Of a stretch of DNA of 64,000 bases, positions 26,443 to 36,756 are shown piece by piece. A program made the translations under genes and the position numbers. The notes below the pieces were generated by a model that saw nothing but the letters and a program-made list of their open reading frames with translations, searched no databases and was not told the DNA's origin. Position 1 is the stretch's first letter; every line of letters begins with the position of its first letter. The stretch comes from Colius striatus (Eukaryota > Chordata > Aves > Coliiformes > Coliidae), in the NCBI RefSeq assembly GCF_028858725.1, contig NC_084763.1, positions 52,460,152 through 52,524,151 of the forward strand, given 5' to 3'.

Positions 26443-26886
26443 GAATCACAGAATCTACAGGATTGGAAGGGACTTCAAAAGATCATCTGGTCCAACCCCT
26501 GGTAGAGCAGAACCACCTAGAGTAGGTCATACAGGAAATTGTCCAAGTGAGTTTTTGAGCATCTTCAGAGAAGGAGACTCCACAACCCATCTGGACAGCC
26601 TGTTCCAGTGCTCCCCCACCCTTACAGTGAAGAAATTCTTCTTTGTGTTTCTTTGGAACCTCTTCTGTTCCAGCTTGTACCCATTGTCACTTGTGCTATC
26701 ACTGGACATCGAGCACAGCCTGGTTCCATCCACCTCACACTTTCTCGGTTTTGCTATCAGAATGCTGTGGGAGATGGTGTCAAATGCTTTATTGAGATAA
26801 AGATAAACCGCATCCACTGCACTACCACCATCTATCCACCTTGTCATGTCTTCATAAAAGGCTGTCAGGTTGGTCAAACATGACTT
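26443..26886 (-). mobile_element. CR1 LINE fragment, minus strand, with internal deletion
   Basis: Reverse-oriented 3' part of a CR1 non-LTR retrotransposon. Read on the plus strand it opens with the complement of the CR1 tail (AATCACAGAATC) and GGTCCAACCCC, then continues into the C-terminal coding region. From about 26731 to 26886 it jumps to an upstream part of the reverse transcriptase, with residues like AFYEDMTRWIDGG and KAFDTISHSILIAK on the minus strand. The intervening catalytic-core segment is missing, yet the minus frame 26527-26901 stays open across the join. It is 5' truncated, as most CR1 copies are, and non-functional. Family identity is confident; the subfamily is not determined. 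Confidence 0.93.
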
Positions 26887-27064
26887 TAATTTTAATTTCA
26901 TTTTTAAAATTAACTCCAGTTCCTGTCCTCCTGCAGCAGCCAGAAGAAGCCATTCTGCTACACTCTAACTCCCTGTGCCTACTGGGCCACCTGGCAACAG
27001 GCCCCCAGAGAGAAGTGCAGTTCCTAGGTTTGGGGATCAGCACTCCACGGTCCTTTGCTGCCTA

Positions 27065-27114
27065 GTTCCTGCTCTCCACCGTGCCAGTAGTTCCTTCTCT
27101 CCACTGTGCCAGTC
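27065..27114. repeat. 25-bp tandem duplication
   Basis: Two adjacent 25-bp copies (27065-27089 and 27090-27114) of a GTTCCT...CTCTCCAC...GTGCCAGT unit match at 22 of 25 positions. It lies between the CR1 fragment and the solo LTR. Confidence 0.85.
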
Positions 27115-27749
27115 AGACTTGACATAAGGACAGATAATCTTAATGTGGTTCTTGGATTTGCTAGCTTGCTTTCTTGATAAAACTCTCAATAACTTCTCTT
27201 GTACCTCACCATTCCTTTGTGGTATCTTGATTAAATTCTAAAATGTCTGGAGGATGTGTCACATTGAAAGATGCAAGACTTCTTGGGATACTGTTGGAGA
27301 ACTTTATCAACTGGAGGGTGCAATGTGGATCCCAGAGCTGCCTCTGTCTGACTCACTCCTTCACATTTTGAAATATTTCCCCCACGATTTCTTTACTTTT
27401 TTTCATATTCCAAAATCAAGCTAAAGCCCTGAATGTGTTTTTGTAACCTGCCTGTTAGGTCAGGATTAATTGCAGACAAAGGCTTACCATTCATCTTTTA
27501 AAGTAACATAGAAAAGGGGGAAAAAAAAGTGAGGACTCTATTTTTTTTCCTGTGATTTCTGATGTGGTGGTTTAGCCCTGGCTGGGTGCCAGATACCCAC
27601 CAAGTTGTTCTATCACTCCCCCTCCTAAACTGGACAGGAGAGAGAGAGAAATAGACCGAGAGTTTTGTGAGTCGAGATAAGGACGGGGAGATCGCTCAGC
27701 AATTAGCGTCACAGGCAAAACAGACTCAGCTTGGGGAGAAAAGGTTTGA

Positions 27750-27755
27750 TTTATT
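27750..27755 (-). promoter_or_regulatory. LTR polyadenylation signal (AATAAA, minus strand)
   Basis: TTTATT on the plus strand reads AATAAA on the minus strand. It lies where R would begin if the LTR is minus-oriented, leaving about 190 bp of R-U5 to the end at 27563. It is the main evidence used for LTR orientation. Confidence 0.5.
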
Positions 27756-27930
27756 AATGAACAATCAAAACAGAGTAGGGAAAATGAGAAGTAAAACTGA
27801 ATCTTAAAATACCTCCCCCTCCTCCCCACTGGCAGCACAGGGAATGGGGGATGGGGGTGGCGGTCAGTTCATTACAGATGGACTTTGCCGCTGCTGCTTC
27901 TCAGGGAGAGGCCTCCTCACACTTCCCCTG

Positions 27931-28310
27931 CTACAGTGTGGGGTCCCTCCCACGGGAGACGGTCCTTCATGAACTTCTCCAGCATGGATCCTTCCCATGG
28001 GATACAGTTCTTTACAAACTGCTCCAGCATGGGGCCTGCCACAGGGGCAGCTCCTCACACCCTGCCCCAGCATGGGTCATCCACGGGAAGACAGTCCTTC
28101 AGGTACCAACTGCTCCAGCCTGAGTCCCTCACAGGGTCACAAGTCCTGACAGCAAACCCACTCTGTTCTGTGCTCCTCTAACCGTGGGTTCCATGGTCCT
28201 GCCAGAAAGTTGCTCCATTGTGGGCTTCCCATGGAGTCACAGCCTCCTTCAGGCATCCACTCGCTCTGGCGTGGGCTCCTCCACAGGCTGCGAGTGGGTC
28301 TCTACTCCCG
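27931..28310. repeat. Degenerate 43-52 bp tandem repeat array inside the LTR
   Basis: A CTCCAGCATGGG-like core recurs at about 27931, 27977, 28022, 28065, 28113, 28161, 28213 and 28264. Each is usually followed by a C/T-rich spacer, a CCACGGG- or CACAGGG-like element and a TCCTTC or TCCTG motif. Spacing is 43-52 bp over eight units. In the inferred LTR orientation the array lies in U3, where enhancers of other LTRs are often repeated. Confidence 0.75.
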
Positions 28311-31300
28311 GGTGGCCTCCATGGACTGCAGGGGCACAGCTGCCTCACCATGGGCTGCACCACAGGTCGCAGGGCAATCTCTCTTCCAGTGCCTGCGCAC
28401 TTCTTACCTGTCCTCCATTGACCTTGGTGTCTGCAGAGATGTTCTCACATTCTCACTCCCTTCTGCTGATGCTACATTTTAGCAACTGCACAGCAACTTT
28501 TTCCCCTTCTCCAATCCATTACTCACATAGGTGTTCCCTCGATCACTAATTGGCTCAGCCTTGGTCAGCGGCAGGTCCATCTTAGAGCCAATTGGCACTG
28601 GTCCTGTCAGATACAGGGGAAGATTCTGGCAGCTCTTTTTTAAAGAAGCCACCCCTGTAGCCCCCCTGCTACGAAAACATGGCCCAGGCAAAACCACTAC
28701 ACCTGAAAAAGGCATTAACTGTGTTTGTGGGGTTTGTTTTTTTATAACAAGTAAGATTTATCATCCTGTTTATTTTTATCAAAATTGTAAACATTATAAA
28801 ATGATGTTGTTTAATTATCAATACTTACATAACTCCAATGCCAGCACTGTTGTTGTGACATCCGTCATCTGTCCTGTTTTGCTGGAGAAAGGAAGTCTCG
28901 TCCCCACATTAGGACTGGGAGAGGCAGTCTGGGATGGGACCAGTGCTAATTTGGGGTCATAAAATTGAAATTGTGTCATATTGTTTCCTTAAAGACAATG
29001 AAATTTCAGATTGGTTTCATGTCCTCTTTTCTTCTGCTATCTTAGCAGCTAAAGAAATTAAACCAAGCATATGCCTGAAAATAATTTGTTCTGAATTCTG
29101 TAAACTCTCCCAGCTGTTTTAATTTGAGCATCAGCTTTAGAGTGGTGTTTCATTGTGTGTGCAGAGAGAATCAGGTATCATGGAACCTGAATGAGATATC
29201 TACATTTTATGACAGTATAATTAATGGTAAGAATTTGATGGGGCTCCTTGAATAACACAACAGAAGGGAGTTTGGTTTACAGCACCTTGCCCTTGTCTGT
29301 AGGGCTAGTGTTGCAGATTGTTTTCTCACAGGTTGGCTTCTGCCAGTAAGAAGATTGTTAATGCCCACCTTCATCACTGTCTGTGTCTAAAAATCCCAGT
29401 TTAATACCTATATAGGATGCCATGTACTTCTCAAGATGCAACTTAAAGAACTTAAATGTGGAAAAGATGTTCTTAATAATGTGTGGATGAGGCCATTGTT
29501 TGATAATACATGGGCTGGGACAGAGGGCTAGTCCCAAGCATGTTAATCTGTAAAGGGGACAAAGCCAGTGGCTTGTTCCACAACACTTCTCTGCTGAGAC
29601 ACTGAAGGGTCCAGGACTCATCTAAAATTCCTTTTATTCTGTAAATTAGTTTTCTTTTATTTAAAACAAGGGCAGGGGAAGGGAAGAAAAGAAAAAAACC
29701 CCTTCTTAAAACTTTTGCAGTATGATTATTGATTTTTTTAAACAGGACATTGTCACTAGACAGCTCCAGAAGCTGGAATTCATGAAACGTCCAGAAGGGA
29801 TGGCACACGGATGGCTGTGGACTTCAGACACTTCTGCTGTCTCCTCTTGTCTCTACTCACAAAGAACTTAAACACAAAATATTATTCAGGGGAAAATAAA
29901 ATAGAAACCATAGTTGGTCTGAATAATGTTTCGCTCTTTCACTTCCAACACTGTAGCTGATCATCACGACCTTTCCTTTTCTTAAGGGGAGGTATTTTAG
30001 GACACACATTGTCTTTACTGGCACAACCAGATTGGCTGCTTTCTAAATCACCTGGTAGGCACTTTTTCCAGTGGCAAAGTCCCTGTGCCTGTTCCCTGGT
30101 GCTGAGGTCCTTTTGTACCATAGAAGGGGCCAGGAACACACAGTGAAGCTGTGCACCAGCGATCTCTTCAGGGCACCTGCATAGGTAGTGACCATGTGTA
30201 TTCCCCAGACAACTTTTCCAACAGAAGAAGAGTAAATGATCTTCTGGAGTATTTCTCGTTTGGAGAGATTTGAGTGCAGCTGTCAAGTAAGGGCAGCAGA
30301 GCCAGTATTGTTCCACAGAGACTTGTGGCATCATGGCCATGATGCAGCCATTTATCATCAGCCTCTGTCATTCCCAAACTGGGGCCTCTCACATGATAAC
30401 GCAGAGCGCTGCTGCTCCTTTACTGACTTGGTCCCTGGTTAATCAGTTTGTTCAGGTTTTGAATGCTGTATTCAAGCATATTTTTAACAATGAAAAGCTC
30501 TCTGTGCTAAAAGAAAGGTCCTACGTATTTGAGTCACATTCTTTTCTTTCCAATCGTTTCAGGTTTTGTGTCGCTTGATTTGTACTAGCTGTGGCTCATT
30601 ATGAGAAGTATTTGTCAGTGTGGACACCAAGGCACGCACAGCCCTACATGTGAAATTTAATTATGGGCATGGGAATTTCCTGTCCGTTCCCTTGAAATAT
30701 TGGTGCTTAAAACTTGATAGAGTGAAGGTTTTGCAAATTGAAAGGGAGAACCATGAAGGGAGATAGACAGACAGGAATAGACAGAGGGGTCCAGAGATGT
30801 CTGATGTCTGGGGACTGAAGAAAAAAGCCAGGTTCCCTTAGGAGCAGTGAATGACCTTGGAGCTATTGGAACAGACTAAAAAGAAGACACCCTGAAGGCA
30901 CAGAGGGATACAGGGCGGAGTCTGATGACAAACACTGAGGGATGGATCCTTGAATTGGACCGAGAGAGAAAAAAAGGGCTTGTAGGGGAGAAGGAAGCAA
31001 GGTTAGAGCTGGAGGTAGTCTTCTGGCCAAGGAAGCTTTAAATCAGAGGTTGTGAGCACAGGGTGCACTTGCTGATATTGCAGTGCAAGGTACACTGAAA
31101 AGCTATGGGATAAAATTAGCATAATTTTTATTTCATAGATTTGCTGTGCCTCTCCTGTCTCATTAGAGAGGTTTGAGCAAGCGGCAGCTGCATGGCAAAG
31201 GCTGAGCCCTGGTCACAAGGGCACAGCTTGACAAGAGACAAGGACTTTGCCTCCTGTCCTCGGAACCTCCCAGTAATGCAGTTTATGTGTCTCTGGTTGA

Positions 31301-34094
31301 GGGGAGAGTTATACACAGAGGGAGATCTTTCCTTACAGGTGGGTAAGGTATATCTTCATTATCACTTGGGAATTTTGTTAGGAGGGGACTATATTAAGCA
31401 TTTCTAAAGTATTCAGAGACTCTGACTGCAGAATCCAATCATGCTACAGAACTTTGCTTCATCTTTTGAACTCTCATTTAGGAAAAAAACCCCTGTAGTT
31501 TGTAGTTCCTTTGCCCAATTTGGATTATGGCCCGTGAGCACCGTTTACTCTCCATGCCCTCTGTAACCTGCCTATCACAAACCACATGTCTCTCTGTCTC
31601 CTCCTAGGCATCACAGCCCTGACTCTTATCTCCACACTTGCTGCTGTGGGGTTCCCCCAATGGCAGAGCATCAGCCCTACCATGAGCATCATTACATACA
31701 GGGACAGGGCAGAAACAATTGTTCTTGGAGAGAAAGTGGTGGTACCAGGCAGCACTTGTTTCTGCTACAGTATCACAAGCAGCTCCAGCACTGTAATAGA
31801 AAGAATTGAGGCTCATGAGGGGGTTGAGGCTCCCTTAATTATCACCCTCTTTCTCATTGCTCTAAATCCATTCCTGGTACAGATTCAAGAAGGACTTGAG
31901 GAGTGCTGATGGCTAACACTGGCATGTTAATCAGAGAAGCCTGAGGTATAGATGCAAACTCCTCAGCTATTTTTTGTTGCCTACCAGTGTGGTACCTATG
32001 ACAGTTACTCACTGTCTGCCTTGCACTGATGAACATTCAACAGATTTTAACCAAGCTTTGTTATGGTACTGTTGACCCTCATGGTGCAGCTGCAGAGAGC
32101 TGAATGTTACCTCCATGCTCCTGGGAGGGAAATTGTCAAAACACTATCAGACAGCAGAGAGCTGCTGCATTGTCTCCCTGAGTCTGCAGATGGTATGAAA
32201 ATACAGACCTTTCATTTCAGCAGAATGCCAAAATCTGAAACTTAATTATGGCAACTGCATTTGCATTAACTATTTCCACACATGAGCATTTTAGTAAAAT
32301 ATTAAAACCATGAGCTTTTACTGGCCTGTCACTTATCTCTGTCATGATAATGACCTCCAATTCAAAAGATAACTTCCAGCTTCCACCCTTTAACTCCTGA
32401 TGCTGTTTTCAGTTGCCAGTACACATTGGTGTGTTGGTAACTGAAAGTATAGATACATATGTTTAATTTAATGTTGAGAAAACATGGAGCTTTCCTGAAT
32501 TCATTATATTGCTTATTTTCCTGTTTAGGATGGTGGAAGTTCTTGCTCCTGTGGCTTAGACTATGGAGAAGAAATGCCAGTCAGTGGCAATTCTTTCTGA
32601 GGGTATACCCTGGAGTACTTCTGTACTCAGTTACATGGCTAGAGCTACAGCTGAGGAGCTTGTCAGTGCCACCCTAGTGATGGTCATTGAATTATTGCAC
32701 AAAGAACACGAATAACTGAATATTCATTCTGCTATGGGGACAATTATGCACCTTTACAATTTAAGATGCCGTTGAATTTTGGCTAAAACACAGAAACATA
32801 ATGACATTTAGAATCAGAGATAACTCTCTTCAAAGTTAAGATTGTGTATTCATTTCATTAACTCCCTTGTTTTCTTACTTTATCTACAGCCAAATTTAAG
32901 AACCTTACAGAAGCCTAAGCATTGTTTATGGAGAAAGTAGGATGTGAAATGTTTGCAATAGGAGGTGTTAGTGTATCCCTCTGAAGGATAGAAATAAATT
33001 CATTCAATTGCATGGAATATTTGTCTGGTTCTTTTCAGTGCTATCTGCCACTGGACAGTAGGATAAAAATATAAACCCAGACATATACTTGAAAGCTAAC
33101 AGCCTTATTTGCAACTTATTTTAAGTTAACACTACCACTATAGTCTCCATTTTTTTTTTGCTGGAGTTGTATCATCTCCTGATGTACAGATAATGTCACA
33201 GTCCCAAAGTAATATCTTTCTGTTTATAACACACTGAAAAAACAATTGTTAGGAAATGGAAACTTCAGAAAAGCCTAATCCCTGAGATCAAGTAATGCCA
33301 GTACCTTGTTTACCATATCTTTTTAGAATTCAAGAGGCAAAGGTATATTTCATATTTATAGCAAGTTATGAAAGCATCGCTACCAGCTTAGAACTCTCCC
33401 ATTTTTAAGGGGAGTGAGAAGGGCACCCCACAAGAGAGAGAAACTGGGAAAGAAGACTCTATGGAAGAGGATGTCAGGCTGAAGTAGAGGAGGGAAGAGC
33501 AGCTCACTGTAGACTGCAGTAGCTAGTAGAGTGGGGATGGGGTCAGAGGAGAGAGAAGAAGAGACTGGAAAGCATAAAATGGCGTCAATTGTCCAAGGAT
33601 AATGCTGGGGTAAAATATATAACTGTTAGTGAGAATCTGACAGATTTACAAGCATCAGACCAAACCGACTCACTTCCTCTCAGCTGTGAGTATATAAAGC
33701 ATTCTGCTCTAACTGAAGGAAATAAAAAATGAATGGTTTGCACATAAAGAGCTAAATTTTATTTTGATTCAACATATGTCCTTTGCCACCTCAGAGAAAT
33801 AAAGATCTGAAGAGCGTAGGTACGCAAAAAATGTTGGCCAAGTTGTGCATCTTTAGTATTTCCCAGTTCTTCCACAAGTACAACTCTCTCACAGCAGGTC
33901 TGACTGCTGTCAGCTGCACTGGTTGCAGAATTCCACCACTGACAGACAGCAAAACACAGATCATTTATGAGTCTCTTTTGCTTCTTTATGGAGCATGGCA
34001 CTTAGAGAAAGTCAAGTCGTCTTGTTGATATTCATTCAATTAGAAAACAGTTTCCAGGGAACATGCTTAGCTTGTGAATTTTTGGAGTTAGGAC

Positions 34095-34121
34095 TTTTGG
34101 AGTTGTTTTGGAGTTGTTTTG
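34095..34121. repeat. 11-bp tandem repeat (TTTTGGAGTTG, about 2.5 copies)
   Basis: Two exact copies at 34095-34105 and 34106-34116, followed by the first five bases of a third. A related TTTGGAGTT lies just upstream at 34081. Confidence 0.9.
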
Positions 34122-36701
34122 TTCTGTGTTAGTGCCAGGTGTCCATGGTCTTTAAACAGGAGTTCTGATTGCATTAATAATAAATAATCTTTAAAGACTG
34201 TAGTAATTCTTGATTTGGAGGTGACAAGGAGGTGCAGAAAGTAAGGCAGTCATTTATTAAAATCCAGCTGAGAGTGCTTAGCCTTTTCAGTGCTGAGAGC
34301 CAAATGTCAGCTGAGGGGCACCTCTGTCAGTCAGTCTCCGGAGCTTCATCAGAGAAGGGTTTTCCTCCGACACAGGTGGGCCAACAGTTTACAGAGTTAG
34401 TGTCTGGGCATGTGGAAGTGCTTGGGAGGTAGTATGCTGGCTGACACAGTCCTGGCAGCCAGCTCTGACTCATGAGCTGCTGCTTTGATCTGGCCTGTTC
34501 ATTGCACTCACCATAGTCGCTCCATTTTTTTCAAACATGTTGATAAATTTCTCGTTTTCCTCTGTATTTGCATAACTCACATAATCGCTATGAAGTGACT
34601 GGGGAGTTCTCTGTAAGTATTCCTTAATCCGTGCTTGGGAGTTGTGTCATCTTGATTAGGTGTGATTGTGTAGGGTCTTGCAGTTAAGGTTTTGTTTCTG
34701 TTCCTTGGCTGAATGAGAACTGAGACACTTGAGGCAGAAGTGTAGATGCCAGCAGCACTGCCTTCCTGCCCTCTCCATCAGGGTAAATGCCTCATTTTCA
34801 GGTAAAGTCTTCTAAAATCAATCTTCAATATACAAGCTTTAAGTATAACCAAGGCAATGGGATATTAATTACGAGTCAGTATGAATGAAAATCTGTCAGT
34901 CACATACTGTAGGCAACCACTTATTAAAGAAATGCCCAAATACATATCACTCAATGGTCTGTTTGCTCTTGTGTAAGAATATGTCCACATTTGGGCTACA
35001 GGCTTGAGATTAGCACACAGAAGACATGCAATAGGGTCAAGCAGTACATGAGTGCATACAAATGATATTACATTGTAAAAATTATTCTTCTCTTTGAACT
35101 GATCACTTAAAAAAATAAAGGGACAGGAATTTGTAAGGAAATCAGATTTTACAGTCTGCAAATTGTGTACAGTTTGGAAATACAGTAGTAAACTGTAAGG
35201 CTTTTTAAATGATGACATAATGAAGAGCAAAAATCCAAGCAAGAAGAAGGGACCCTTATAAAGAGGAACACGTAATTCATAATGCATTCTAAGGTGTGTA
35301 TGTAAAACTGAGAATTAGCCTGAACCACACACAAGATTCCAAGACAGAAAGACCAAGCTACCTTTACCCTGAATCTATAGAAAAAAAACATTAGCAATCC
35401 CTTTATCTACTCGTGGAAACATATCACACTAATTTGCTCTGCTCTGCTCCATCTCTTAAACCACAAGTTTTGGTTTAAAGTTGCTGCAGTTGCTCTCAGA
35501 AGCCTATATGGCAGTGATTATCCTCTTTTTTTTGGAGTTATGCTCTGACAGGTTGTACCAACAAGCATGAGACTTCAGGGGAGTGCCTGCCCAAGGACAC
35601 TGTTCCCGTGTCTCAAGGACGTGAGGCCGTGAACTTCACAGCTGTCAGAAGTAAAAGCATGCCTTGGCTCCCCAGCCAACTGCTTGCAGTCTTACTCCCA
35701 TCTCATGTGAATATGAAGAACTATAATCATGCCTGTTTATCACCAAAGGAAGGAAAGAAAAAAGCCCTTACTTGTGGTCAAAGGGAGAAATTGAGCAACA
35801 CATTTTGGCTTTTAATAAGACAAGATCTCAAAAAAGTTACTTGTGTACTTGACCCAAGTGGTTAACCAAAAATCAGCCTCATAAGAGTATTTTGTTGTAA
35901 TATAAAATTGCTGATGGAATCACTTAATTCTTTGATGCTGCTGTGATTCTTTCCAAAGGCCATGCACAGATAGACCCAATCCCTGAACACAGCACACATG
36001 TGACAGTGAGAAATGATAGGGGGTTTTTTTTGTAGTTCTAAATCCTTTACTAGCCCTTTCTATTCTCTGTAAAAAGGGAATTCCTTTAACATAAAAGTCA
36101 CTTTTACGCAGTCGCTAAGCCTGCTGTGCAGTTCATTTTCCTACTGCATATGTTTGACATCTGTAAGAAATATTGTTGTACATGGTTTGAATATACAGTC
36201 CACCGCTCAAGCCACGCAGAAAATCTGGAGGAGATGGCAGAAGCTCAAGATATCTGAACAGAACTTTTACTGTTAGAGAGATACATGGGGTTTCAACCAG
36301 AATGATCCTGATTACCTAAAAATGAAAAAAAAAGAAAGTGTTTCTACCTTAAACATCTAATGGTGGGCTCATTCACTGCATTACAGAGAAGCAGCAGTAA
36401 GGCTGATTGGCAAATGTTTCAGCAGTGCAATTGCAGTCTCTCAAATGTTTAAGTCTGAGAAAAAATCTGAGATTTCTTCCTGTGCTGCCATGCCTTAGGA
36501 GCAGTAGGAAATCATTGATTCAGGTTTTTGTCAGTAACTTTCCCATCTTCTAGTTTAAAGCAAATGAATCAGTTGTTTGGTTCTTTTAATATGCACCAGA
36601 AATTCAATCTGTTAAGTTTGTACTAATCTTTTATTTAGGCAAACAATCTATATCTAAATTTTATCCTTTATTGGGAAAAACACCTCCTTATTTTTTTATA
36701 A

Positions 36702-36756
36702 TGATAAGACAAAGATAAGATAAAACAATTAAAAATGTACAGAGACAATATAAAAG
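36702..36756 (+). promoter_or_regulatory. Candidate promoter: three GATA sites plus TATA box
   Basis: TGATAAG (36702-36708), AGATAAG (36713-36719) and an overlapping AGATAAA (36718-36723) form a tight GATA-factor cluster. A TATAAAAG (36749-36756) follows about 26 bp later. A start site would be expected near 36780. No recognisable first exon follows, so this could be a lineage-specific noncoding transcript promoter, an enhancer or chance. Confidence 0.25.

Larger units (their letters stand above)
27563..28701 (-). mobile_element. Solo LTR of an avian ERVL-like endogenous retrovirus
   Basis: About 1,139 bp bounded by TGTGGTGGTTT at the left and AAACCACTACA at the right, near-perfect inverted termini of the TG...CA type. 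The flanks carry a 5-bp target duplication, TCTGA (27558-27562) and CCTGA (28702-28706), with one mismatch. Five-bp duplications are typical of ERVL (class III) elements. The sequence matches my memory of a very abundant avian LTR family with GGCTGGGTGCCAG and GTCGAGATAAGGAC segments. An AATAAA on the minus strand (27750-27755) about 190 bp from the left end suggests transcription on the minus strand. No gag, pol or env sequence adjoins it, so this is a solitary LTR left by recombination. Open frames inside it are not genes. Confidence 0.9.

Noticed and set aside
28178-28962. Several open frames of 90-140 codons
   Set aside because: All or most of each lies in the solo LTR, a noncoding control region, and none resembles a retroviral protein.
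29939-30358. Minus-strand Cys-rich frame of 139 codons
   Set aside because: Cysteine spacing fits no zinc-finger or secreted domain I know, and there is no promoter or splice context.
34865-35287. Minus-strand hydrophobic frame of 140 codons in AT-rich DNA
   Set aside because: A rough stop-codon expectation for this composition makes about one such frame in the window likely. The hydrophobicity follows from T-rich codons.
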